Origin: Roseobacter litoralis Och 149
Lineage (GTDB): Bacteria; Pseudomonadota; Alphaproteobacteria; Rhodobacterales; Rhodobacteraceae
Length of the DNA: 64,000 nucleotides
Direction: 5' to 3'
Assembly (NCBI RefSeq): GCF_000154785.2
Contig: NC_015730.1
Coordinates: forward strand, 4,425,501-4,489,500
In this document: piece by piece, positions 54,636-63,147 of the stretch
Position numbering within the stretch: the first letter of the stretch is position 1
Layout: each line of letters starts with the position of its first letter
Made by a program: the position numbers and the translations under genes
Notes under the pieces: model-generated
The model's input: the letters and a program-made list of their open reading frames with translations, nothing else
What the model was told of the DNA's origin: nothing
The model's database searches: none

Positions 54636-55433
54636 GTGATATTCAAAGATGACTTTCTGCGCCGCTACATTGAACTGGTGCCGACAGCGCTGGCTTTTGA
54701 GCGTGCAATGGAGTGCGATATTCTGAGCGAACATGAATTTGAGCAGCCAATGCTTGATCTTGGTTGTGGAGATGGCATTTTCGCGCATATTCTTTTTCAT
54801 GAAAAAATCGAAACCGGCATTGATCTGGATCCAGAAGAAATCGCCCGCGCAGAGCAGATGAACGCATACGCGGAACTTCTGGCCTGTCCTGGAGACAATA
54901 TCCCCAAACCAGATGGAGCCTACAAGACGATACTGTCGAATTCTGTTCTGGAACACATCCCGGACCTTGTGCCAGTTTTGAAAGAGGCCCATCGGCTTTT
55001 GGCGCCGGGTGGTCGTTTTTACATCACAATCCCTACGGACCGTTTGGAACACAATACAGCGCCCGCCCGACTCCTGCGCGCCCTTGGGCTGAACGGTTTG
55101 GAGGAACGTTATGCTAAATTTCACAATTCATTCTGGCGTCACCACCATGCCCATTCATTGGACGGGTGGCGGTCAATGTTCACCGAAGCGGGACTGGAAG
55201 TCATCGAAGAACGGCCCTATGCATCACCAAATTTCTCGACATTTTACGATATGTTGATCGTTTTTGCCGGGCCGTCGCTTGTGGCAAAAAAAACGGTCGG
55301 CCGTTGGTTGTTTTTCCCCAGGCTTCGCAAACTCTATGCGGGCTTGATATTCGTACTGGTTGGCGGGTTTTATTCCCGGCTCAAAACTGGTGAAGGCAGT
55401 TCACTCGTTTTTTATACACTGACCCGCTCATAA
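54636..55433 (+). CDS. Class I SAM-dependent methyltransferase
   Basis: A 265-residue protein from GTG 54,636, preceded by AAGGA. The SAM motif I is 'MLDLGCGDGIFAHIL', followed by 'ETGIDLDPEEIARAEQM', 'TILSNSVLEHIPDLVPVLKEAHRLLAPGGRFYITIPTDRL' (Methyltransf_11 pattern). The C-terminal part has a hydrophobic stretch near 230-250. It probably O-methylates a glycan residue or a lipid-linked sugar. It is the last intact gene of the coupled operon that starts at 50,704. Confidence 0.87.
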   Translation: MIFKDDFLRRYIELVPTALAFERAMECDILSEHEFEQPMLDLGCGDGIFAHILFHEKIETGIDLDPEEIARAEQMNAYAELLACPGDNIPKPDGAYKTILSNSVLEHIPDLVPVLKEAHRLLAPGGRFYITIPTDRLEHNTAPARLLRALGLNGLEERYAKFHNSFWRHHHAHSLDGWRSMFTEAGLEVIEERPYASPNFSTFYDMLIVFAGPSLVAKKTVGRWLFFPRLRKLYAGLIFVLVGGFYSRLKTGEGSSLVFYTLTRS

Positions 55434-55509
55434 CGAGGTTGCTGAACAAGTTTCGCTTAACCCGAAGATTTCTCTACGCTCTCAGGCCACTTAAACCGGT
55501 TTTATCACA

Positions 55510-55860
55510 TGGACCTGTCGCGGTTTGATGCCGCTCCTTTGATAGCATTTACTGCAACAAAGGAGATTGACTATGGGACTGAAACGGACGGACGAATTCC
55601 GCTAGGATGCGGTGCGTATTGCGCTGACGAGTGGGCTTACGCGTAAGCAGGTGGCTAATGATCTTGGTGTCGGAATGTCGACGCTGAAAAAGTGGATCAC
55701 GGCGCACCGAGACACAGACTTGGTTTCGAAAGAGGATTTAGAGCTCGCCAAAGAGAATGATCGACTTCGACGTGAAGTCCTGCCCCTCAAGAAGGAGAGG
55801 GAAATCTTAAAAAAGGCCACCCAGTTCTTCGCGGGCCTAAAGCAATGAGGTTTAGGTTCA
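55510..55860 (+). mobile_element. IS3-family element, 5' fragment
   Basis: It begins with TGGACCTGTCGCGGTTTGAT, the same left end as the IS at 27,114, and continues through orfA into the first codons of orfB (…TTTAGGTTCATTG), where similarity stops at about 55,860. The rest of the IS has been lost and unrelated coding DNA follows directly. Confidence 0.85.
55573..55848 (+). pseudogene. IS3-family OrfA with nonsense mutation
   Basis: Equivalent to OrfA at 27,177 with many silent changes, but codon 11 is TAG (55,603-55,605) where the intact copy has CAA ('DEFRQDA'). The rest of the frame ('…AVRIALTSGLTRKQVANDLGVGMSTLKKWITAHRDTDL…') is open. A truncated orfB start overlaps its end. Confidence 0.88.
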
Positions 55861-56628
55861 TTGCCCCCAAAGATCCGTTCGCCGCGCGCAGCAAAATGGA
55901 CATCGCCTACACAAGTGGCCTGCACCGGGATCTTTATACGCCTGTCCGGAGTAATATGCCGGAGCAGAACGAACACCTCGGGAATGCCTTTCTGGAACGC
56001 TATCCGCAGTTTGAGCCGCTCCGCGCAGAGTGGTTGGCGTCACGCCCTTGTCTCACGGGCTACCCAAGATTGCCTATGATGCCATTTCCTATCTGAATGA
56101 GAAGGTCCGGCCTGATTTCAAGGTTTTTGAATGGGGCATGGGGGGGCAACGGTTTTCTGGAGCACGCGTGTGCGCGAGATCATTTCTGTAGAACACGATA
56201 CAGAATGGTTTGGCCTGGCCTCCAAAGCCATTACCGCGCTGGGTGAGGGGCAGACACAGCCTACTTTGAAACTTTGCGTGCCTGACCCCGCAGAGGCCCC
56301 GGCCTATGCCTCGGGCCGACAAGAATATTCCGCCCAGTCCCTCGAAACTTACGTCAAGGCCATTGACGATTTTCCAACGGCTTACTTTGATCTGGTGGTT
56401 GTGGATGGCCGCGCCCGCATGGCCTGCCTGCGTAAGAGCGTCGAACGTGTCGCTCCTGGCGGGGTGGTCTTGCTCGACAACTCGGACTACGCAAGGTATC
56501 AGGCAGAACTGGAGCGTATCTGGGCCGAATACCAGCAAACGTTTGAACGTCAGGATTTTCTGTCGCCTACCCCGTTTGCCGCGAACATAGGCAGCCAGAT
56601 TACCATTTTCACACGAAAAGCGATGTGA
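55861..56628 (+). pseudogene. SAM-dependent methyltransferase with two frameshifts
   Basis: Three frames in succession encode one protein. 'MDIAYTSGLHRDLYTPVRSNMPEQNEHLGN…RAEWLASRP' (from about 55,895), 'HGLPKIAYDAISYLNEKVRPDFKVFEWGMGG' (56,054-56,137), then 'GATVFWSTRVREIISVEHDTEWF…' to 56,628. Both breaks are equivalent to one missing base; the second lies in a run of seven G (56,139-56,145) where eight would restore frame. The fold resembles macrocin-O/FkbM-like or sugar O-methyltransferases ('DLVVVDGRARMACLRKSVERVAPGGVVLLDN'). The 5' end abuts the IS3 fragment and may be truncated. Confidence 0.75.
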
Positions 56629-56787
56629 CCCATCCCGCCGTGATACGCTCTGTGCGGTGCGCAACTGTGCTAGGGTTGCACGGGTTTGGACAACCCGCTA
56701 GGTCAATGGTGTAACGTTTCTGCCTGATCCAGCGGCCATATCCAAGCTTTTGCATGGTTGGTTCCAGACACTAAGGAAAATGACGCC

Positions 56788-57909
56788 TTGAGAAAAGTAA
56801 TGTTGGTGTTTGGCACCCGGCCAGAAGCAATCAAGATGGCCCCTGTGGTAAAGGCCTTGCAGGAGGATCCCGGCACGCAGACCTGCGTTTGTGTCACGGG
56901 CCAACATCGTGAAATGCTCGATCAGGTGCTGGATGTCTTTTCCATCGTGCCGGATCACAACCTGCGCATCATGAAATCAGGGCAAACGCTTTTTGATATT
57001 TCCGCGGGCATTCTGACAGGTCTTCAGGCTGTCGTGGCGGAGGAAAAACCCGACGTCATCCTGGTGCATGGGGATACGACGACGACCCTTGCAGCCTCAG
57101 TGGTGGCCTATTACAGCGACATCCCCCTTGGTCATGTCGAGGCGGGATTGCGGACCGGCAATCTGCGCTCTCCCTGGCCCGAAGAAGGAAACAGGCGCGT
57201 CGCAGGGGCGCTCGCGCGCTGGCATTTTGCCTCGACCGAAAGCGCGCGACAAAACCTGCTGCGCGAGAATGTACCGGATACCAACATCCTTGTGACCGGT
57301 AATACAGTCATCGATGCGCTGCTTATGGCGCAGGAGATTCTGGAGACGGACGAGACCATCCGCCAAAGCACAGAACAAAAGCTCAGCGGCATTGACCCGG
57401 GTAAAGAAATTCTGCTTGTGACAGGGCACAGGCGCGAAAGCTTTGGCGGAGGGTTCGAGCGGATTTGCGCAGCATTGGGTCAGATCGCCTCTGATTTTCC
57501 CGATTTGCAAATTGTCTACCCTGTGCACCTCAACCCGAATGTGCGGCAACCGGTGTTCGATCTGTTGGGCGCGCGCAGCAACATCCGCCTGATGGAACCG
57601 CTGGACTATCTGCCCTTTGTTCGTTTGATGGCGCGCTCCAAAATAATTCTGACGGACTCAGGCGGGATTCAGGAAGAGGCGCCCTCGCTCGGCAAACCGG
57701 TTCTTGTGATGCGCGACACAACCGAGCGGCCCGAGGCGATAGAGGCAGGGACCGCGCGGCTTGTTGGAACAGACCCGGAAATGATTGTCAGTACCACATC
57801 AGAGCTTTTGCAGAATGCGACTGCCTATGAGACGATGAGTACCGCCCACAACCCCTATGGGGATGGCAAGGCGTCTGAACGAATAGTAGGGTTCATGAAC
57901 AATGAATGA
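56788..57909 (+). CDS. wecB: UDP-N-acetylglucosamine 2-epimerase (non-hydrolysing)
   Basis: Converts UDP-GlcNAc to UDP-ManNAc. '[24 protein letters not shown]', '[14 protein letters not shown]', '[33 protein letters not shown]', '[13 protein letters not shown]', '[32 protein letters not shown]' are family signatures. TTG 56,788 is the likeliest start (AAGGAAAA upstream); GTG 56,758 would add ten residues. It overlaps wecC by 8 bp, so the products act in sequence to UDP-ManNAcA. Confidence 0.95.
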   Translation: MRKVMLVFGTRPEAIKMAPVVKALQEDPGTQTCVCVTGQHREMLDQVLDVFSIVPDHNLRIMKSGQTLFDISAGILTGLQAVVAEEKPDVILVHGDTTTTLAASVVAYYSDIPLGHVEAGLRTGNLRSPWPEEGNRRVAGALARWHFASTESARQNLLRENVPDTNILVTGNTVIDALLMAQEILETDETIRQSTEQKLSGIDPGKEILLVTGHRRESFGGGFERICAALGQIASDFPDLQIVYPVHLNPNVRQPVFDLLGARSNIRLMEPLDYLPFVRLMARSKIILTDSGGIQEEAPSLGKPVLVMRDTTERPEAIEAGTARLVGTDPEMIVSTTSELLQNATAYETMSTAHNPYGDGKASERIVGFMNNE

Positions 57910-59140
57910 GACGCAGTTTTCTCGGATCTCCGTTGTCGGGCTTGGGTATATTGGCCTTCCCACGGCCGCGATCCTGGCGTCGCGCAAGGTTGAGGTTATT
58001 GGTGTAGACGTCAAACCGTCAGTTGTGGAAACGGTTAACCGCGGGGAGGTCCAGATCTACGAGCCGGATCTGGATATCGTGGTGCGCAGCGTCGTGTCGG
58101 AGGGCTACTTGCGGGCGACGCTTACCCCTGAGCCTGCAGATGCTTTTCTGATCGCTGTCCCCACGCCTTTCGTCGGGGAAAGCAAAGAACCCGATCTTGC
58201 CTGGGTGGAGGCAGCCTGCCGGTCAATCGCACCCGTGCTGGCGGCGGGAAATCTGGTTATTCTGGAAAGTACTTGCCCCGTGGGGGCCACGGAAAAAGTG
58301 GGCAACTGGATTGCCGAAGAACGCCCCGATCTGATTTTGCCGCATACGGATCCCGAAAATTGCACGCTTCATCTTGCGCATTGCCCGGAACGGGTTCTGC
58401 CCGGGCAGGTTTTGCGTGAACTGGTTTCCAATGATCGCATCGTTGCAGGCTTCACTGATACCTGTACGCAGATGGCTATCGATCTCTACCGGATTTTCGT
58501 ACAAGGCCAATGCGTCAGGACCACGCCGCGCACAGCGGAACTGGCCAAGCTGACAGAGAACAGTTTTCGGGATGTGAACATCGCCTTTGCGAATGAACTG
58601 TCCCTGATCTGCGACCGGTTGGATGTGGATGTGAGTGAGCTGATCGCTTTGGCGAATTTGCATCCGCGGGTGAATATCCTGCAGCCGGGGCCTGGTGTCG
58701 GCGGTCACTGCATTGCGGTTGATCCATGGTTCATCGTTGCCAGCGCCCCACAGGAGGCACAGATTATCCGCACGGCGCGTCAGGTGAATGATGGCAAGCC
58801 CGAATGGGTGTTGCGCAAGATCATGGCGGCAGTGGCGGCGCACGAAGGACCAAGCCCGATGACGGTGGCTTGCTACGGGATCGCGTTCAAGCCGAATATC
58901 GACGATATGCGCGAAAGCCCGTCGCTGCATATCGTCAAAGAACTGTTGGATCGCCATAACGGCCCTATCCTGATCGTCGAGCCGAACATCAAGGCGTTGC
59001 CCGAAAGCCTGAGTTCTGCTGACCTGGTGACTTTGGACAAGGCTCGCGAAGGGGCGGACCTGCACGTGGTGCTGGTGGCGCACGAGCCCTTCAAGACGTG
59101 GGATTTCGCCCCGCCTACCCTCTATTTTACCTCACTTTAA
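57902..59140 (+). CDS. wecC: UDP-N-acetyl-D-mannosamine dehydrogenase
   Basis: A 412-residue NAD-dependent enzyme oxidising UDP-ManNAc to UDP-ManNAcA. The NAD site is '[40 protein letters not shown]'. Central '[30 protein letters not shown]' and '[26 protein letters not shown]' contain the catalytic Lys/Asn and Cys (GGHCIAVDP). The C-terminal domain has '[24 protein letters not shown]'. The order wecB-wecC and overlap support one function. The product would feed a polysaccharide containing ManNAcA. Confidence 0.95.
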   Translation: MNETQFSRISVVGLGYIGLPTAAILASRKVEVIGVDVKPSVVETVNRGEVQIYEPDLDIVVRSVVSEGYLRATLTPEPADAFLIAVPTPFVGESKEPDLAWVEAACRSIAPVLAAGNLVILESTCPVGATEKVGNWIAEERPDLILPHTDPENCTLHLAHCPERVLPGQVLRELVSNDRIVAGFTDTCTQMAIDLYRIFVQGQCVRTTPRTAELAKLTENSFRDVNIAFANELSLICDRLDVDVSELIALANLHPRVNILQPGPGVGGHCIAVDPWFIVASAPQEAQIIRTARQVNDGKPEWVLRKIMAAVAAHEGPSPMTVACYGIAFKPNIDDMRESPSLHIVKELLDRHNGPILIVEPNIKALPESLSSADLVTLDKAREGADLHVVLVAHEPFKTWDFAPPTLYFTSL

Positions 59141-59177
59141 TCAGCGGTACAGAAATGACCGAGCCTGCGAGCCCTTG

Positions 59178-60965
59178 ATGCAGTCAACCACCCCTTCAGA
59201 TACCATGCAGGTCAGCGCTGAGCTTTTGGCGTTTTTATCTGCCATCTACGAGGCTTATATCGCCGCAAAATGGCGCCCGGATGGTCCGCTGCATAAGCGC
59301 CTGCTGCGGCGCGCTTTCATTCTGATTGCGACAAGAAAGCTGCGCAAGCTGGTCCGTCGCGCGCATCACCTGGCCAAAAAGATAGCATCCGCAGATGATC
59401 TTGCAGCGCTGATTGAAGACACGTTTCTGGAACACCGTGTTCTGCGCTCTCCTGTACTGCTGCGACCTGATTATCCGCGACTGGCAGAGACAATTCTCCA
59501 CATCGGAAAAGACATCACCTTAAACCGGAAAAACCCCGAAACAGGGTCTGTTGGCGCCCTTCTTCAAATCTGTGGGTGCGATCCCGCTCAGCTGATTGAG
59601 ACTTATGACAGGCCAAGTATCCGCGGGGTCCTTTCGGACGCTCACCGTATCATGCTGGGCATGGATGGTTTGGAAGTGCGCAACCTGTTGGCGCACAGTG
59701 AACTGCCGACCAAAGCAGTGCGTGGCCGTACTATTGCATATGTGGCGGCGATGACTTTGCCATACCAAACCAACGGGTATTGCAGCCGTACTGAAGGGGT
59801 TGCGTTGGCGTATCAAGCTAATGGTTTTTCTGTTGAAGTTATCAGCAAGCCCGGTTTTCCGCTAAATGTAGCGGGGAATAAAAAGCTGACTTATCCTTCG
59901 GAGGCAGAGACATATAACGGCGTTACGTATCACCGTATATTATCGCCTTTAATGACCAGTCGGGAATTCTGTGCATATGCTGAAAAGGCAGCGGAAGCTC
60001 TATTGCAAAAAATACAAAAATTACAGGCTGGACACGTAATTGCCGCGTCTGACTACAGAAACAGCTTGCCTGCTCTTATTGCCGCGCGTCGTTTGGGATT
60101 GCCTTTCACCTATGAATTGCGTGGTATGTGGGAGATTACCTGGGCATCTGAAAATTCTGGGTATCAAAACACGCGACAGTTCCATGTGGCACAGGAACTA
60201 GAAACTTTCGTTTGTCGTCATGCTGACACTGTTCTAACCCTTACCCAAGGCATGAAGGACAACCTTGTTAGCCGCGGAGTTGACGCTGGAAAGATTGCTT
60301 TGATGCCAAACGGGGTCAGTCCTGAGATGCTCGAGATCCTGCCACGAGATGAAGCGCTCGCCAGTTCCCTTGGCCTTTCGCAGGACACTGTTGTCATTGG
60401 CTATGCGGGGGCGTTCAAGGAATACGAGGGGCTGCAAGATCTCGCCGCTGCCACAGCCCAACTGGCGCAGCAGGGGCTCGACGTCATGTTGCTGATCCTT
60501 GGCGCTGAAAAACCGGATTTTCTTGGTGCTACACCGATCACAGATGAAATTCGGGAGGCTTTCGATCAAACCGGCCAGCGTCAGCGGTTGCTCATAACCG
60601 GGCGCGTGCCTTTTGAGGACATGCCGCGCTATTATTCTGTGATGGACATTTGTCCGGTCACACGGCGGAGCTATGATGTCACTGAGCTGGTCTCACCGAT
60701 CAAACCCGTCGAAGCCATGGCACAGTGCAAGGCGGTTGTATTATCGGATGTAGAAGCCCTGAAATTCTTTAGCCAGAACGAGACGACCGCTCTTTTATTT
60801 CGCAAGGGTGATGTGGATCATCTGGCCGAGCAACTGGCGCGTTTTGTTCAGGATAAGGACCTGCGTGAAAGTTTTGGTCACAAAGGGCGCCATTTTGTCG
60901 AAACGGATCTGCAATGGTCCAGCATCTGCGCGCGCGCGGCAAAGCATATCGGACTTGCTTCATGA
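59178..60965 (+). CDS. Glycosyltransferase family 4, with N-terminal extension
   Basis: A 595-residue protein. The first 190 residues are a helical, Lys/Arg-rich extension without recognised domain. From about 195 a GT-B fold follows ('IAYVAAMTLPYQTNGYCSRTEGVALAYQANGFSVEVIS', 'FTYELRGMWEITW', 'LTLTQGMKDNLVSRGVDAGKIALMPNGVSPEML', 'VVIGYAGAFKEYEGLQDLAAATAQL'). The catalytic region is 'MDICPVTRRSYDVTELVSPIKPVEAMAQCKAVVLSDV', where the second Glu of the usual EX7E site lies at 'PVEAMA'. It transfers a sugar from a nucleotide donor at the cytoplasmic face. ATG 59,178 follows a TTG by one codon. Confidence 0.85.
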   Translation: MQSTTPSDTMQVSAELLAFLSAIYEAYIAAKWRPDGPLHKRLLRRAFILIATRKLRKLVRRAHHLAKKIASADDLAALIEDTFLEHRVLRSPVLLRPDYPRLAETILHIGKDITLNRKNPETGSVGALLQICGCDPAQLIETYDRPSIRGVLSDAHRIMLGMDGLEVRNLLAHSELPTKAVRGRTIAYVAAMTLPYQTNGYCSRTEGVALAYQANGFSVEVISKPGFPLNVAGNKKLTYPSEAETYNGVTYHRILSPLMTSREFCAYAEKAAEALLQKIQKLQAGHVIAASDYRNSLPALIAARRLGLPFTYELRGMWEITWASENSGYQNTRQFHVAQELETFVCRHADTVLTLTQGMKDNLVSRGVDAGKIALMPNGVSPEMLEILPRDEALASSLGLSQDTVVIGYAGAFKEYEGLQDLAAATAQLAQQGLDVMLLILGAEKPDFLGATPITDEIREAFDQTGQRQRLLITGRVPFEDMPRYYSVMDICPVTRRSYDVTELVSPIKPVEAMAQCKAVVLSDVEALKFFSQNETTALLFRKGDVDHLAEQLARFVQDKDLRESFGHKGRHFVETDLQWSSICARAAKHIGLAS

Positions 60966-61396
60966 CCTTGCAATTGTAAAAACCCCAAACGCATGTGAGC
61001 TCCATTCCGATTGCATCGGTTTGCGAGGGTGATGTCACTTAGCGCTTAAAAGTGAGAATGCGGTCGTTTCGAAAGATTTTAGCACTATAAGATGAGAATC
61101 TGTGGGCTCTGTTTCTCATATCAGTTGGAGCTGCCAGGGCGGTCCCCACCCGAGCGCTGGAGTGACCAAATGGTCGGCCGCTGTCACTGTGCCCTAATTA
61201 ATCAGAATTAGGTCTGAAATTATCCCGTATTATCAATGGCCGCCTGTACCCTTAATTTTCATATTGTACCCTTAATTGAAGTACGGTTGGAGCTGTGGAT
61301 AAAATGCCAGACTATTGGGCGAGGGGGGGTGCGTGGTAAACGAGCGTCTTGCGAAACACCGAGCAGCGGTTCTTCGGCCGCTCCCGGACTATTGAA
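60966..61396. other. Gap with IS21-like end relic and direct repeats
   Basis: 61,037-61,105 has two IS21-end-like repeats (GCGCTTAAAAGTGAGAATG, GCACTATAAGATGAGAATC). On the minus strand a coding tail ending at 61,116 reads 'DHLVTPALGWGPPWQLQLI', homologous to the relic at 28,492. TGTACCCTTAATT occurs twice, 20 bp apart, at 61,245 and 61,265. No intact gene is present. Confidence 0.5.
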
Positions 61397-62332
61397 TGTC
61401 ACTGAGAACTGACCCATGTGGACACATTGCCCTGACGGTTTTTGTCGGGGAGACATGGAGTGATAGGCATGGGATTTTTGAGTGTTATTCGACGCTGGGC
61501 GTTGCGTGACAAAATGCCAATTCGTGAGATTGCACGGCGCACTGGTGTTCCAGCCCGGTGAAGCATTCCAGTTCGACTGGAGCGAAGACTGTGCCACGAT
61601 TGGGGGCGAACGCGTCAAACTGCAAGTTGCACACACCAAGCTGTCGCACAGCCGCGCCTTTATTGTGCGGGTCTATCCTTTGCAGACACATGAGATGCTA
61701 TTCGATGCACACTGGCATGCCTTCCGCGCGTTTGGCGGCGTTCCGGGGCGTGGCATCTATGACAATATGAAGACGGCCGTGGATCGTGTTGGGCGTGGTA
61801 GGCAGCGCGATGTCAACGCACGCTTCAAATCGATGGCGAGCCATTACGTCTTTGAACCTGAGTTTTGTAATCCGGCAGCGGGCTGGGAGAAGGGTCAGGT
61901 TGAGAAGAACGTACGGGATGCACGGAACCGGCTGTGGCAGGTCATGCCGGTCTTCCAAGATCTGGGAGAGCTGAACCAGTGGCTGGAAGAACGCTGTATC
62001 GCTCTGTGGGCGGAGACGCCGCACCGGGAATTGCCTGGTTCAATCGCCGATTCTTGGGACGCTGAGAAGCCTATGTTGATGGTTCTGCCACCAGCCTTTG
62101 ACGGGTTTGTTGAACACAGCAAGCGTGTGTCGCCAACATGCTTGATCACCTTTGAACGCAACCGGTACAGCGTGCCCGCCAGTTTTGCGAACCGCCCTGT
62201 CAGCCTTCGTGTTTACCCGGAACGACTTGTGATCGTCGCAGAGGGGCAAACCGTCAGCAGGCATGACCGCATCATTGATCGATCCCACCGCAAGCCAGGC
62301 AAAGTCATCTATGATTGGCGCCATTATCTGGC

Positions 62333-62373
62333 GCTCGCCATTGTCCTCGGACCCATGGCGGACGATGGCTCGC
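62333..62373 (+). repeat. In-frame palindromic insertion in istA (E7)
   Basis: Flanked by GCTCGC direct repeats (62,333 and 62,368). Near-perfect inverted ends CATTGTCC / GGACGATG enclose a CCATGG centre. It adds about 11-12 codons (VLGPMADDGSL) before 'QRKPGALRNG' and keeps the frame open. Family IstA proteins read directly from 'YLAxV' into 'QRKPGALRNGAPF' here. Confidence 0.65.
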
Positions 62374-62482
62374 TCCAACGCAAACCGGGGGCATTACGCA
62401 ATGGTGCACCGTTTACAGAGATGCCCGACATCTTCCGTCGACTACAGGATCACATGTTGCGCAAAGAAGGCGGAGATCGCGA

Positions 62483-62523
62483 CCCTCTCGGGACAATGCT
62501 CCGCAATACCCTGACGGGCAGTG
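62483..62523 (-). repeat. Palindromic element, copy E3
   Basis: A 41-bp insertion in istA with ends CCCTCTCGG and CGGGCAGTG and a degraded central stem (AATGC-TCC-GCAAT). Removal joins CGC-GA with G-ATG-GTT to give the expected 'GGDREMVDIL' exactly. On the minus strand it follows CATC. About 33 of 42 positions match copy E4. Confidence 0.85.
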
Positions 62524-62824
62524 GATGGTTGATATCCTGTCCTTGGTTCTACACCATGATGAAAGCGCTGTTCTGCGAGCAGTGGAACTGGCGCTGGAAG
62601 CCGGGGTGCCGACGAAGACGCATATCCTCAACCTCCTGCACAGGCTGATTGATCCAAAGCGGACAGATCAACCAGAGATCGATCCACCAGATGCCTTGGC
62701 TTTGGAAACAGCCCCAATGGCAAACGTAGATCGGTACGACGATCTGAGACAAGCAGGAGGAAAGCGCCATGCGTCATGATCCTGCAGGAGCCTCAATCGT
62801 CATCATGCTGCGCAGTCTCAAGCT

Positions 62825-62872
62825 GCGTCTCGCCAAAGGCGAGCATCCATAGTCGCGCACCTTTGGTGCGAC
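62825..62872 (+). repeat. Double-hairpin insertion in istB (E6)
   Basis: About 47 bp containing two adjacent hairpins, CTCGCC-AAA-GGCGAG and GTCGCGCACC-TTTG-GTGCGAC, placed between 'LRSLKL' and 'MAHAVDD'. IstB relatives have only one or two residues there. It is unrelated in sequence to the E1-E5 elements. Confidence 0.7.
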
Positions 62873-63106
62873 ATGGCGCACGCGGTTGACGATCTGGTTA
62901 CACAAGGTGTTCCAGCATTTGAGGCGGCCACTCCGATGTTGTCCCAACTGCTCAAGGCGGAAATGGCCGAACGGGAAGTGCGTTCGATTGCCTATCACAC
63001 GAAGGTGGCGCGCTTCCCATCATACAAGGACCTGACGGGCTTTGACTTTACGTCGAGCGACATCAATGAGGCCACGGTCCGACAGCTCCATCGCGGTGAG
63101 TTCATA

Positions 63107-63147
63107 CATTGCCCGGCAGGCGATTGCGAAGCAATCTGCCGAGAGGG
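63107..63147 (+). repeat. Palindromic element, copy E4
   Basis: A 41-bp insertion with perfect GATTGC-GAA-GCAATC hairpin, starting CATTGCCCGGCAGGC and ending CTGCCGAGAGGG. Excision rejoins TTC-ATA with GAG-AAT-GCG, giving '[14 protein letters not shown]' without duplication. It follows CATA. It is the best-preserved copy. Confidence 0.88.

Larger units (their letters stand above)
61469..62779 (+). pseudogene. istA: IS21 transposase IstA, deleted and interrupted
   Basis: Starts 'MGFLSVIRRWALRDKMPIREIARRTG' and then jumps, out of frame, to 'LVFQPGEAFQFDWSED', so about 400 bp including most of the helix-turn-helix region are deleted at a CTGG microhomology. The DDE core continues ('IGGERVKLQVAHTKLSHSRAFIVRVY', 'GIYDNMKTAVDRVG', 'WEKGQVEKNV'). 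A palindromic in-frame insertion lies after 'YLALA', and a 41-bp element after 'KEGGDR' shifts the frame. The true end is '…GGKRHAS*' at 62,779. Non-functional. Confidence 0.9.
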
